A stretch of DNA of 9,564 nt, taken from NCBI GenBank assembly GCA_944391365.1, contig CALXTH010000013.1, forward strand, positions 1 through 9,564, given 5' to 3'. The notes under the pieces are model-generated. The model was not told the origin of the DNA, searched no databases, and saw only the letters and a list, made by a program, of their open reading frames with translations. How positions within the stretch are numbered: position 1 is the stretch's first letter; each line of letters starts with the position of its first letter. The stretch comes from an uncultured Alphaproteobacteria bacterium (GTDB lineage Bacteria; Pseudomonadota; Alphaproteobacteria; RF32; CAG-239). Shown here in pieces: positions 1 to 6,275 of this stretch. The position numbers were made by a program, and so were the translations under genes.

Positions 1-83
1 TCAGGAATGAGTCCGGCATGGGCAAGAGAGCCGAGGCCGAGACAGGATACGGATAACAATAAAGCATAACGTATTTTCATCAT
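1..83 (-). CDS. N-terminus of an exported protein, cut by the window edge
   Basis: Only the first 27 or so codons are inside the window. Reading the minus strand from 83, the translation starts MMKIRYALLLSVSCLGLGS, continues LAHAGLIP and runs off the left edge. This is a classic Sec signal peptide: K/R near the start, a hydrophobic core, and an A-H-A motif that suggests cleavage after residue 23. AAGGAG (minus, 94-89) lies 5 nt before the ATG at 83 and 8 nt before a second in-frame ATG at 80, so either could be used. A strong promoter sits upstream at 119-147. It is divergent from the 544-aa gene. The mature protein is outside the window, so no function can be given. Export is inferred from the signal peptide only. 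Confidence 0.75.
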   Translation of the reverse strand, partial: MMKIRYALLLSVSCLGLGSLAHAGLIP

Positions 84-118
84 AATATCTCCTTGCAAAC
101 TTCTTTCCTACGACTCTT

Positions 119-147
119 ATTATACCAGAAAAGAAAATCGTTGTAAA
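119..147 (-). promoter_or_regulatory. Promoter of the left-edge exported protein
   Basis: On the minus strand, TTTACA (147-142) is followed by a 17-nt spacer and a perfect TATAAT (124-119). The TG dinucleotide of an extended -10 element (TGGTATAAT) precedes it. The predicted start is about 30 nt upstream of the ATG. It is the closest match to the sigma70 consensus in the window and is divergent from the promoter at 202-229. Confidence 0.7.
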
Positions 148-201
148 TAATAAATTTAAATAAATGACGGAAAATTTGCAAATTATGATTTTGGAAAAAA
201 C

Positions 202-229
202 TTGACTTTTGTCTAAAAATGGATAAAAT
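202..229 (+). promoter_or_regulatory. Promoter of the 544-aa orphan gene
   Basis: TTGACT (202-207), a 16-nt spacer and TAAAAT (224-229) form a good sigma70-type promoter with a predicted start near 236. An in-frame ATG at 219 lies inside this promoter, so the real translation start should be the ATG at 273. The resulting leader of about 37 nt is almost entirely U and A and has no Shine-Dalgarno. Confidence 0.65.
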
Positions 230-272
230 ACAGGTGCTTTTTTATTGTTGTATATATTATTATTTTTGTATT

Positions 273-1907
273 ATGGAAAAGAGACAATTTTCTCCGGATG
301 AACGTTTGGCTTATTGTCTGGATGAGGATCGGGAAGTGGCTCAGGCGGCGTTGTCCGGTTTGTTGATCAGGGTGATGCAGCAGGGAGAGGTCACTTTTGA
401 ACGGGTTTTGGAACAATGGTTGAAACGTTGTGCGGTTTGCCGGGAAACTCCGGGGCAACTGGCGGCGATGTTTGTTCGTCAGTTTGAGGCTTTGCCGGTG
501 CGAGAGCTTTCGCCTCAATTTTTGAGCCAGGTGGCGGCGGAAATCAGAAAACGTCAACAGATTGTAGATGTTTCGGGCAAAATTTTTGAAACAGATGAGA
601 AAGTGTTGACACCTTTTGATTTGCGGCAACTTGAACGTTTTTATTTTCGTCTGGCTTTCAGGGTGTATTGTGTCGCCGGTGATGAAAAAACGCCGTTTAA
701 GTTTTCGTTGGCAGAATGGCTGGATGAACGGCTCGGACTTGAAAGCGGGGTTTGTCTGCTTGATGAGCTGATGCCGGACGGAATCAGGTTTCCGGAATTT
801 TGGGATCGGGCGTTTGCGGCTTTTTCTGCGCGGGGATATGTTTTGGATGCAGACCTGTTGGCGCGGGCGGCGGTTGCGTTCGTGAATATGGGCGGTGCTT
901 TGTCGAAATTGCCCGGATATGCGCTTTATTTTCAGAAAGTTTATGGCCGGAAGACTTTTTTTCAGGAAAGAATCTGGTTTGCCTGTCTGAAAATTGAAAA
1001 GGCCTGTGTCGCGGCCGGCGGTGAAAAGTCTTCTGATACGGGGCTGTGTCGTCAGCAGATTGAAAAATATCTGGAGGCGGCTGATTTTGCTCTTTGCGGC
1101 CGGCAACTTTTGGATGTTGTCCGGCAGACGGCGGAGATGTATTCGGTTTCGGCGGCCTGTCGGTTGGTCTTTCATTTGTCCGGTGTTTTGAAAGATGTCG
1201 GTTTGAAGCTGGCTTTGCTGCGTTGTCTTTTGGAAATTGTTCCGGTGGAAAATTTGCCGAAGGAAAAGATTTTGGCTTTGCTTGCCGGTTTGCAGAAGGA
1301 AGCGCGGGCAAGCGGAGTTTTGCCGTTGTTGGGCGATTGTTATGAGGTGCTGGTTGAGAAAGTCTGCGGTGTGCGGAAAGGGCTGGCGCTGATTGAAAAA
1401 GTCCGTGAAGGTTTAGCGGTCGGTGTCGGAAGCGGTCGGGAAGTGTTGGAGATGATTGCTTTCCGGCTGGCGTATGAGCCGGCTGGCCTGAGGGAGCGTC
1501 TTGTCGAGTTTGCGGTTATTTTGCTTGAAATTATCAAAAAGCCACAGAAGAAAGGCGAGTTGCTTCTGGCAAAAACATTGATCGGTCAGTTGGTTTTGTC
1601 TGAAAAATGGCATGGTGCGACAACGGATGTTCCGGCGGAGATGTTTGTCCGGGCTTTGCTACGGACGGTGAATGTCAAATGTTGGGAGGCTCTGACGGCT
1701 CCGCTGATTGAGCTTGTTTTGACAGAACAAATTTATCCGATTGGCATTTTGTCTGAAGAATGTCAGGAGGCGGGACGGGTATCCGGAATTACCGAGAGCG
1801 CGGCAGCTTCCTGTCTGAAGCGTTTGACGGACGGGCAGAAACGGCAAAGCCTGCGGCAGGCGGATATTCAGAAACGCCAGCGGCTGATAGAGGCTTTGTG
1901 CAGGTGA
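273..1907 (+). CDS. Orphan 544-aa soluble, helix-rich, Cys-containing protein
   Basis: I do not recognise this protein. Starting at MEKRQFSPDERL it has 544 residues, no signal peptide and no membrane segment. Alternating hydrophobic and charged stretches (for example LEQWLKRC, LRCLLEIV, LIEKVREGL) suggest an all-helical, possibly solenoid-like fold, but I see no certain repeat unit. There are about 17 cysteines, many of them single residues within helices, and the C-terminus is basic and Gln-rich (QKRQSLRQADIQKRQRLIEALCR split over its last 23 residues). The frame could open at 219, but that ATG falls between the -35 and -10 boxes, so I chose 273. There is no Shine-Dalgarno; the leader is U/A-rich like those of the genes at 2701 and 3515. 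It is monocistronic, with a terminator at 1918-1953. Codon usage and GC-rich wobble fit a genuine gene. A cytoplasmic scaffold or regulatory role is possible, but that is a guess. Confidence 0.85.
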   Translation: MEKRQFSPDERLAYCLDEDREVAQAALSGLLIRVMQQGEVTFERVLEQWLKRCAVCRETPGQLAAMFVRQFEALPVRELSPQFLSQVAAEIRKRQQIVDVSGKIFETDEKVLTPFDLRQLERFYFRLAFRVYCVAGDEKTPFKFSLAEWLDERLGLESGVCLLDELMPDGIRFPEFWDRAFAAFSARGYVLDADLLARAAVAFVNMGGALSKLPGYALYFQKVYGRKTFFQERIWFACLKIEKACVAAGGEKSSDTGLCRQQIEKYLEAADFALCGRQLLDVVRQTAEMYSVSAACRLVFHLSGVLKDVGLKLALLRCLLEIVPVENLPKEKILALLAGLQKEARASGVLPLLGDCYEVLVEKVCGVRKGLALIEKVREGLAVGVGSGREVLEMIAFRLAYEPAGLRERLVEFAVILLEIIKKPQKKGELLLAKTLIGQLVLSEKWHGATTDVPAEMFVRALLRTVNVKCWEALTAPLIELVLTEQIYPIGILSEECQEAGRVSGITESAAASCLKRLTDGQKRQSLRQADIQKRQRLIEALCR

Positions 1908-1917
1908 AAATTGATGA

Positions 1918-1953
1918 AAAAGGGGGCGACTGTCAGAGTTGTCTCCTTTTTTG
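1918..1953 (+). terminator. Intrinsic terminator of the 544-aa gene
   Basis: The hairpin pairs AAAGGGGG-C-GAC (1918-1930) with GTC-T-CCTTTTTT (1941-1952), with one C/T mismatch, three G-U pairs and a 10-nt loop. The 3' arm is a run of T. It begins 10 nt after the stop codon. Confidence 0.7.
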
Positions 1954-1954
1954 T

Positions 1955-1982
1955 TTGCTTTTGGATAAAAAGGTTTTATAGT
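1955..1982 (+). promoter_or_regulatory. Promoter of the Nudix gene
   Basis: TTGCTT (1955-1960), a 16-nt spacer and TATAGT (1977-1982) directly follow the preceding terminator. The predicted start is near 1989, giving a leader of about 28 nt. That leader contains only a weak AAAGA-type ribosome-binding sequence before the ATG at 2017. Confidence 0.5.
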
Positions 1983-2016
1983 CATCTTAGTATCAATATT
2001 ATTTAAAGATGTTTTT

Positions 2017-2577
2017 ATGGATAAGAAACAGGAAATTAAAGCTGAGGTGTTGTCTTCACGGTATTTGTTTAAAGAACCGTGGCTGACTGTCAGGGAAGAG
2101 GCTATCCGGCTGCCGAACGGCGCCGAGGTGCCCCGGTATTATGTGTTGGAATATCCGGACTGGGTGAATGTTCTGGCGATTACCAAGGACAAAAAGTTTG
2201 TTATGATTCGTCAGTATCGCCATGGTATCAGGGAAGAGCATTTTGAGTTTTGCGGCGGTGTCGTTGATGCCGGAGACGCGTCTCCTTTGGCTGCGGCGAA
2301 GCGGGAACTGCTTGAAGAAACGGGGTATGGAAACGGGCGCTGGACATTTAATTTGCGGATGTCGGCGAATCCGAGTACAACCAATAACTGGACTTATAAT
2401 TTTATTGCCGAGGATGTTGAGCTTGTCAGTGGGCAGTGTTTGGACGGCGGGGAGTGTCTGACCGTACATTTGCTTGAGTTGGATGAGATTAAGTCGCTGC
2501 TGGCGGCCAATGAGATTGTTCAGTCGGTGCATGCCTGCGCTTTGTGGAAATATTTGGCGGAGAATCATTTGCTTTGA
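2017..2577 (+). CDS. Nudix hydrolase, ADP-ribose pyrophosphatase-like
   Basis: This 186-aa cytoplasmic enzyme should hydrolyse a nucleoside diphosphate linked to another moiety. ADP-ribose or a nucleotide sugar is the likeliest substrate for this subgroup, but specificity cannot be read from the sequence. The N-terminal strands (residues 10-45, ending VPRYYVLEYPDWVNVLAI) and QYRHG (66-70) match the ADPRase-like layout. The Nudix box spans about residues 80-104: GGVVDAGD, then the catalytic helix RELLEETGY (96-104) with the metal-binding Glu residues E97, E100 and E101. The first Glu of the G-x5-E-x7-REUxEExGU consensus is not in register: an Asp (D87) stands eight rather than seven residues before R96, and Ala occupies the canonical place. 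It is monocistronic, with its own promoter and terminator. Family assignment is firm; substrate is open. Confidence 0.9.
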   Translation: MDKKQEIKAEVLSSRYLFKEPWLTVREEAIRLPNGAEVPRYYVLEYPDWVNVLAITKDKKFVMIRQYRHGIREEHFEFCGGVVDAGDASPLAAAKRELLEETGYGNGRWTFNLRMSANPSTTNNWTYNFIAEDVELVSGQCLDGGECLTVHLLELDEIKSLLAANEIVQSVHACALWKYLAENHLL

Positions 2578-2582
2578 AGATG

Positions 2583-2612
2583 AAGAGCGGAGGGAAATCC
2601 GCTCTTTGTTTT
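2583..2612 (+). terminator. Intrinsic terminator of the Nudix gene
   Basis: AAGAGCGGA (2583-2591) and TCCGCTCTT (2598-2606) form a perfect 9-bp stem with a 6-nt loop, followed by TGTTTT. It starts 5 nt after the stop codon. Confidence 0.85.
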
Positions 2613-2627
2613 AACGGGCAAAATCGA

Positions 2628-2656
2628 TTGACTTTTTCCGGGAGGGCTGATAAATT
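2628..2656 (+). promoter_or_regulatory. Promoter of the 127-aa orphan gene
   Basis: TTGACT (2628-2633), a 17-nt spacer and TAAATT (2651-2656) predict a start near 2663. The leader of about 38 nt to the ATG at 2701 is U/A-rich (ending TATTTTTTATT) and has no Shine-Dalgarno, as at 273 and 3515. Confidence 0.65.
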
Positions 2657-2700
2657 GAGCGGGCTTGATTATTAATTTGTTTTATTAAATATTTTTTATT

Positions 2701-3084
2701 ATGAGACGTGATGTTGTTGTTCCTTTTGATAAAAAAGCGGCAATTGAACGGATTTGTTCGGAGAACGGAGAAATTTCAGCCGCGGTTTTGAGCCAGGTTA
2801 TCGGCAATTGGATGCTGAGTGAGGCGCCGATGTTTTCCAAGCGGGAGATTTTGCGCCTGCTTGATGGGCTCAGCGATGCGGTGGTGATTGATGCTCTGGT
2901 TGACAGGATGTGTCATTGCGGCAGCTATAATGATTATGAGAAATTTTTTGATTTGCTGGATGCTTTTGAGCGGCGGCGGATCGAGGGTGTTTTGATTAAT
3001 GTTATCCGCAGTATGAGAACGAGGCAGCAGCAGAATTTTGAGCTGAAATGTCAGCGGATGTTGGAAAATATCTGTTGTTATTGA
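2701..3084 (+). CDS. Orphan 127-aa helical protein
   Basis: I do not recognise this 127-aa protein. It begins MRRDVVVPFDKKAAIERICSE, has no signal peptide or membrane segment, and reads as a compact all-helical protein with many charged residues. A Cys-rich patch (MCHCG, residues 73-77) and a C-terminal ICCY give it six Cys in all; the spacing does not match a zinc-finger I know. A promoter about 38 nt upstream of the ATG and a very strong terminator downstream support it as a real monocistronic gene. Its start is preceded by a U/A-rich leader without a Shine-Dalgarno, the same arrangement as the 544-aa and 254-aa orphans, so the three may be translated or regulated alike. No function is proposed. 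Confidence 0.8.
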   Translation: MRRDVVVPFDKKAAIERICSENGEISAAVLSQVIGNWMLSEAPMFSKREILRLLDGLSDAVVIDALVDRMCHCGSYNDYEKFFDLLDAFERRRIEGVLINVIRSMRTRQQQNFELKCQRMLENICCY

Positions 3085-3099
3085 GCTTTTTTGAATGAG

Positions 3100-3137
3100 A
3101 AGAACCGGATTCGGGCAGGAATCCGGTTCTTTTGTTT
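3100..3137 (+). terminator. Strong intrinsic terminator after the 127-aa gene
   Basis: AAGAACCGGATTC (3100-3112) and GAATCCGGTTCTT (3119-3131) form a perfect 13-bp stem with a GGGCAG loop, followed by TTGTTT. It is the longest perfect terminator stem in the window. Confidence 0.9.
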
Positions 3138-3159
3138 GGGCACATATACTTAAAGATGA

Positions 3160-3188
3160 TTGATTCCCGGACACCGGGCGGCTATTAT
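3160..3188 (+). promoter_or_regulatory. Cold-shock gene promoter with a palindrome in its spacer
   Basis: TTGATT (3160-3165), a 17-nt spacer and TATTAT (3183-3188) predict a start near 3195 and a leader of about 31 nt. The spacer contains the perfect inverted repeat CCCGG-ACA-CCGGG (3166-3178), which could be an operator, though a short GC palindrome may also arise by chance. In-frame ATGs at 3160 and 3187 fall in the promoter and cannot be starts for this transcript. Confidence 0.6.
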
Positions 3189-3225
3189 GGTGGTGTGTGT
3201 GATCATTTATGTGGAGTGTGGAGAG

Positions 3226-3429
3226 ATGATATCAGGAAGCGTGCGTTGGTTCAGCCTGCGCAAAGGTTATGGTTTTATTGTGGCTGAAGATTTTGGAACA
3301 GATGTGTTTATTCATATTTCGGAGTTGCATCGTTCGGGGATTAAGTTTTTGATTCCGGGAAAGAAAGTTGATTTTGAGGTTCAGTTGGACAGAGGGCGGT
3401 TGATGGCGGCTAATCTGAGGCTGCGCTAG
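3226..3429 (+). CDS. Cold-shock domain protein (CspA family)
   Basis: This 67-aa single cold-shock domain is a small OB-fold protein that binds single-stranded RNA or DNA in the cytoplasm, in this family usually as an RNA chaperone. The start MISGSVRWFSLRKGYGFI shows the family pattern: the V-R/K-W-F strand, RNP1 as KGYGFI (13-18) and RNP2 as VFIHI (27-31), with the aromatic nucleic-acid-contacting residues W8, F9, Y15, F17, F28 and H30. The length matches the family's 65-70 aa. I chose 3226 because GGAG at 3213-3216 lies 9 nt upstream and because the upstream in-frame ATGs are inside the promoter. No strong terminator follows; only a weak AT-only inverted repeat is visible, so some read-through toward the 254-aa gene is possible. 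Confidence 0.93.
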   Translation: MISGSVRWFSLRKGYGFIVAEDFGTDVFIHISELHRSGIKFLIPGKKVDFEVQLDRGRLMAANLRLR

Positions 3430-3446
3430 ATTTTTGTAAAAATGTC

Positions 3447-3475
3447 TTGAATTTGTTGTCAGAGTGTTATAGATT
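3447..3475 (+). promoter_or_regulatory. Promoter of the 254-aa orphan gene
   Basis: TTGAAT (3447-3452) stands 17 nt before TAGATT (3470-3475), or 15 nt before TATAGA (3468-3473). The predicted start near 3481 leaves a leader of about 34 nt, rich in T and A (ATTTATAATTTTTTTAATAT) and lacking a Shine-Dalgarno. Confidence 0.5.
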
Positions 3476-3514
3476 GATTTTTGCTTATTTATAATTTTTT
3501 TAATATTATTTTAT

Positions 3515-4279
3515 ATGGAACGATTATTTTTTATTCCGGCCATGAAGACGCCTGAAATTTCGGAGATCATTTGTTTGTTGGATAAACATGCTTTTCCGCA
3601 TGAGCCCCAAGTGTGCAGCAGTACTGAAGATGTTAAGTTTGTCAACCGTCTGGAAAAACTGGTTGATGACGGATGTACGCCGGTTTTGCTCGGATGGGGA
3701 TGTTGTCTGACTGACAAAGGCTATGTTTTCAGCCGTTTCGATGTTCCGGTTCCGAAAGGTGTTGTCGTTTTTTCAAATACGGTTAAGGAATCGTGGTTGA
3801 AGCAGGTGGCGAGGATGATAAATGTTGATCTTAATGTTTCTCAGAAACTGAAAGGGTATTTTTCAACATGGTCGTTTGCTCAGCTTCGGGTTAAGGGATT
3901 TTCTTCCGATGAAATTATGGCACTGATGTTGGAACAGTTTCAGTCCGAAGGCGGAACAGAGGCTGATTTAGCTGTTGTCCGGCGCGATGTTGATCGTTTG
4001 ACGCGTAATAAAATGCTGGTCTGTGTCAATTTGGAAAAACGGCTCAGTTTGTTTCCTGCGCGTTTTTACATTGAAGAAGATTGTTTTTCTGAGGGGGTTG
4101 ATATGGCGGCTTTGGTTATGTTTCGTGACGGGACGCTGCCGGTTTATCTCGGAAAAGCTTCAGTGGTTAAAGCTTTGGCAAAGAAGTTCAGTGGGACGGT
4201 GAGCGGTGATGCTTTTTATTTGGAAGCGGCAGCGCAGCGCAATGCTTTTGTTGCTAAAGTCAAGAAGATGTATCGCTGA
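3515..4279 (+). CDS. Orphan 254-aa soluble protein
   Basis: I do not recognise this protein. It has 254 residues beginning MERLFFIPAMKTPEISEI, with no signal peptide or membrane segment. The N-terminal 100 residues look mixed alpha/beta (PVLLGWGCCLTDKGYVFSRF, VPKGVVVFSN). The middle (residues 105-165) is helical and charged, and the C-terminal 70 residues again contain short strands (RDGTLPVYLGKASVV) before a basic end, KVKKMYR. An alternative in-frame ATG at 3542 (MKTPEIS) would shorten it by nine residues; neither start has a Shine-Dalgarno. I prefer 3515 because of its distance from the promoter and because its U/A-rich leader matches those of the 544-aa and 127-aa genes. It has a terminator of its own at 4294-4327. 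Confidence 0.82.
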   Translation: MERLFFIPAMKTPEISEIICLLDKHAFPHEPQVCSSTEDVKFVNRLEKLVDDGCTPVLLGWGCCLTDKGYVFSRFDVPVPKGVVVFSNTVKESWLKQVARMINVDLNVSQKLKGYFSTWSFAQLRVKGFSSDEIMALMLEQFQSEGGTEADLAVVRRDVDRLTRNKMLVCVNLEKRLSLFPARFYIEEDCFSEGVDMAALVMFRDGTLPVYLGKASVVKALAKKFSGTVSGDAFYLEAAAQRNAFVAKVKKMYR

Positions 4280-4293
4280 ATTGTTTATTTGTT

Positions 4294-4327
4294 AAAGGGC
4301 TTGTCCGTGAGGGCAGGCTCTTTTTTT
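4294..4327 (+). terminator. Intrinsic terminator of the 254-aa gene
   Basis: AAAGGGCTTGTCC (4294-4306) and GGGCAGGCTCTTT (4311-4323) form a 13-bp stem with three G-U pairs and a GTGA tetraloop, followed by TTTT. It faces the pyruvate kinase terminator 14 nt away, so convergent transcripts are insulated. Confidence 0.85.
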
Positions 4328-4340
4328 GTCAGTGAACAGG

Positions 4341-4369
4341 AAAAAAGAAAGGCTCCCTTTTAGGGAGCC
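4341..4369 (-). terminator. Intrinsic terminator of pyk
   Basis: On the minus strand, GGCTCCCT (4369-4362) and AGGGAGCC (4358-4351) form a perfect 8-bp stem with a 3-nt loop, followed by TTTCTTTTTT. It begins 5 nt after the pyk stop codon. Confidence 0.9.
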
Positions 4370-4374
4370 CCGGG

Positions 4375-5805
4375 TTATTTTTTGGGAATGTAAACTGTGT
4401 GGAGCATGTTGGTCCGGCCTTTTTTGCCCAAGGGAAAACCGGCGGTGATGATAATGTGATCACCGGGTTTGGCATAACCGCTTTCCAGCGCGATTTTGAC
4501 GGCAGTATCTTCAATTTTGTCAAAACTGCTGAATGTGGGTTTGTTGACAAAGCTTTTGGCCCCCCAGACAATGCCCAGACGGCGGGCAACTTCAATATCC
4601 GGGGTGATGGCCAGAATCGGCAGGTTCGGACGCTCGCGCGCGGTCAAAAAGGTGGTCAGTCCCGAAGAGGTGTAGGTTACGATTGCCGCGACGTTTTGCA
4701 ATGAAGCGGCGATGTCGCTGGCGGCAACGGTTATGGAATCGGACTCGCCGACGCAGCATTTGTGTTGTCTGGAGCGTTCCATCAATTGATAAAACAACGG
4801 GTCGGCTTCGACCTGGGTGATGATATCACGCATCATTTTGACGGCTTCAACCGGGTATTTTCCGGCGGCGCTTTCGGCCGAAAGCATTACCGTATCGGCG
4901 CCGTCATAAACCGCGGTGGCTACATCAGAGGCTTCGGCGCGGGTCGGGCTCGGGTTGTTTATCATTGATTCCAGCATCTGAGTGGCAATAATCACCGGTT
5001 TGCCTTTGCGGCGGCAAGCACTGACAATGCGTTTTTGTAGAACCGGAACAGTCGGTAGCGGACATTCAACGCCCAGATCGCCGCGGGCGACCATAATGCC
5101 GTCGGACAGCTCAATGATTTCTTCAAGCTCGTCAATTGCGCTTGGTTTTTCCAGTTTGGAGATAATCCAGGCTTTGTCTCCGATGAGCTTACGCGCCGTG
5201 CGGACGTCATCGGCTTTTTGTACAAAGGAAAGGGAAATCCAGTCAAAGCCGAGTTTGAGGGCGAATTTTAAATCATCTTCGTCTTTTTTGGTTATGGCGG
5301 AAATCGGCAATGTAATGTTGGGCAGATTGACGCCTTTGTGGCTGGAGAGTTTTCCGCCGACCATTACTTTTGTCCAGATATGTTTGGAATCGCATTTTTC
5401 AACTTTCAGTCGGATGTTGCCGTCGTTCAGCAGCAGTACGTCTTTGGGTTTGACTGCTTTGAAAATCTCAGGATGGGGCAGGGTGACGCGGGTTTCGTCG
5501 CCTTCTTTATCTTCCATATCAAGCAGGAATTTTTGCCCGTCTTTCAGGAATATTTCGCCGTCTTTGAAAATGCCGACTCTGAGTTTCGGCCCTTGCATGT
5601 CGGCTATGAGCGTGATGTGCAGGCCTTTTTCTTCAGAAAGTTTGCGGACAATGTTGTAACGTTCTTTGTGCTCTTCATGTGTGCCGTGGCTGAAATTGAA
5701 ACGGAACGCATCGGCTCCGGCGTCAATCAGTTTTTCAATAATTTCCCGGCTGGCCGAAGACGGGCCGATGGTGGCCAGGATATTGGTTTTGGTTTTCTGA
5801 GGCAT
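4375..5805 (-). CDS. pyk: Pyruvate kinase
   Basis: This 476-aa enzyme converts phosphoenolpyruvate and ADP to pyruvate and ATP, the last step of glycolysis, in the cytoplasm. The full family pattern is present: ATIGPSS (11-17), FRFNFSHG (34-41, substrate/ADP-binding Arg and Asn), ADMQGPKLRVG (68-78), SLSFVQ (191-196), SKLEKP with the catalytic Lys (216-221), DGIMVARGDLGVE (235-247, metal ligands) and MLESM...PSPTRAE (277-291), followed by the C-terminal allosteric domain from about residue 350. Length is normal. The position equivalent to rabbit-muscle Glu117 is Lys (K74 in GPKLR), which in this family goes with K+-independent activity. AGGAG (minus, 5815-5811) is 5 nt before the ATG. It is a single-gene unit with its own terminator, divergent from gapR. 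Confidence 0.98.
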   Translation of the reverse strand: MPQKTKTNILATIGPSSASREIIEKLIDAGADAFRFNFSHGTHEEHKERYNIVRKLSEEKGLHITLIADMQGPKLRVGIFKDGEIFLKDGQKFLLDMEDKEGDETRVTLPHPEIFKAVKPKDVLLLNDGNIRLKVEKCDSKHIWTKVMVGGKLSSHKGVNLPNITLPISAITKKDEDDLKFALKLGFDWISLSFVQKADDVRTARKLIGDKAWIISKLEKPSAIDELEEIIELSDGIMVARGDLGVECPLPTVPVLQKRIVSACRRKGKPVIIATQMLESMINNPSPTRAEASDVATAVYDGADTVMLSAESAAGKYPVEAVKMMRDIITQVEADPLFYQLMERSRQHKCCVGESDSITVAASDIAASLQNVAAIVTYTSSGLTTFLTARERPNLPILAITPDIEVARRLGIVWGAKSFVNKPTFSSFDKIEDTAVKIALESGYAKPGDHIIITAGFPLGKKGRTNMLHTVYIPKK

Positions 5806-5837
5806 GATTTCTCCTAAAAAAATTACATCCTTTTTTG

Positions 5838-5866
5838 CCTATAATATATCAGAAAATTATTAACAA
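5838..5866 (-). promoter_or_regulatory. Probable pyk promoter
   Basis: On the minus strand, TTGTTA (5866-5861), a 17-nt spacer and TATAGG (5843-5838) would start transcription about 25 nt before the pyk ATG. The surrounding DNA is very AT-rich, so alternative -10 boxes (TATATT a few bases upstream) cannot be excluded. Confidence 0.4.
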
Positions 5867-5917
5867 GATATTATATTGATCATTTAATCCACGAAATTTA
5901 TTGCTTGTAAAATAATT

Positions 5918-5945
5918 TTGATTTTGTTACATTTGTCGCTATGTT
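5918..5945 (+). promoter_or_regulatory. Probable gapR promoter
   Basis: TTGATT (5918-5923), a 16-nt spacer and TATGTT (5940-5945) predict a start near 5952, just before the AAGGAG at 5961. The 169-bp pyk-gapR intergenic region is AT-rich with many TpA steps, the kind of DNA GapR proteins prefer, so autoregulation is conceivable but untested. Confidence 0.45.
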
Positions 5946-5974
5946 CAACGTTAATTAGATAAGGAGTTTTAGAT

Positions 5975-6217
5975 ATGGCTGATGTTGGCGGAATTGACAG
6001 TTCAAGACTGGCTTCACTGATTGAGAGAATCGAACATCTGGAAGAGGAAAAGGCGGCTATTGCCTCAGATATCAGGGATATTTTTGCCGAGGCCAAGTCT
6101 GCCGGTTTTGATGTTAAAATCATGCGTGCGGTTTTGAAGCTCCGCAAGATGAATGCGGCTGATCGGGACGAGCAGGAAATTTTGCTTGAAACTTATCGCA
6201 AGGCTTTGGATATTTAA
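5975..6217 (+). CDS. gapR: GapR / DUF2312 nucleoid-associated protein
   Basis: This 80-aa protein belongs to the DUF2312 family, whose Caulobacter member GapR is a tetrameric clamp that binds AT-rich, overtwisted DNA and supports replication and chromosome organisation. The diagnostic segment is visible: an N-terminal helix with coiled-coil character (LIERIEHLEEEKAAIASDI, residues 15-33), then DIFAEAKSAGFDVKIMRAVL and KLRKM (34-57). The family's Lys/Arg-rich helix and the C-terminal acidic RDEQEILLETYRKAL follow. Length is close to the family's usual 80-90 aa. AAGGAG at 5961-5966, 8 nt before the ATG, makes it one of the best-supported starts here. It has its own promoter and terminator and is divergent from pyk. 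The family is nearly restricted to Alphaproteobacteria, so this is also the main lineage marker. Confidence 0.95.
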   Translation: MADVGGIDSSRLASLIERIEHLEEEKAAIASDIRDIFAEAKSAGFDVKIMRAVLKLRKMNAADRDEQEILLETYRKALDI

Positions 6218-6237
6218 TCGTTTTTTAATTTAATGTG

Positions 6238-6275
6238 AAAGTCCCGGTTGATGTTGTGTCAGCCGGGATTTTTTT
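6238..6275 (+). terminator. Intrinsic terminator of gapR
   Basis: TCCCGGTTGA (6242-6251) and TCAGCCGGGA (6259-6268) form a 10-bp stem with one G-U pair and a 7-nt loop, followed by seven T. It begins about 20 nt after the gapR stop codon. Confidence 0.9.

Noticed and set aside
219..272. N-terminal extension of the 544-aa protein from the ATG at 219
   Set aside because: The ATG lies between the -35 and -10 boxes of the promoter at 202-229, so it is not in the predicted transcript; the extension is also low-complexity (F, Y, C, I).
213..1311. Long minus-strand open frames opposite the 544-aa gene
   Set aside because: They are antisense shadows: no SD or promoter, and a composition rich in R, K, Q and P as expected from the complement of the real gene.
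4982..5817. Plus-strand open frames opposite pyk
   Set aside because: Pyruvate kinase is unmistakable on the minus strand; the opposite frames are low-complexity or composition artefacts with no SD.
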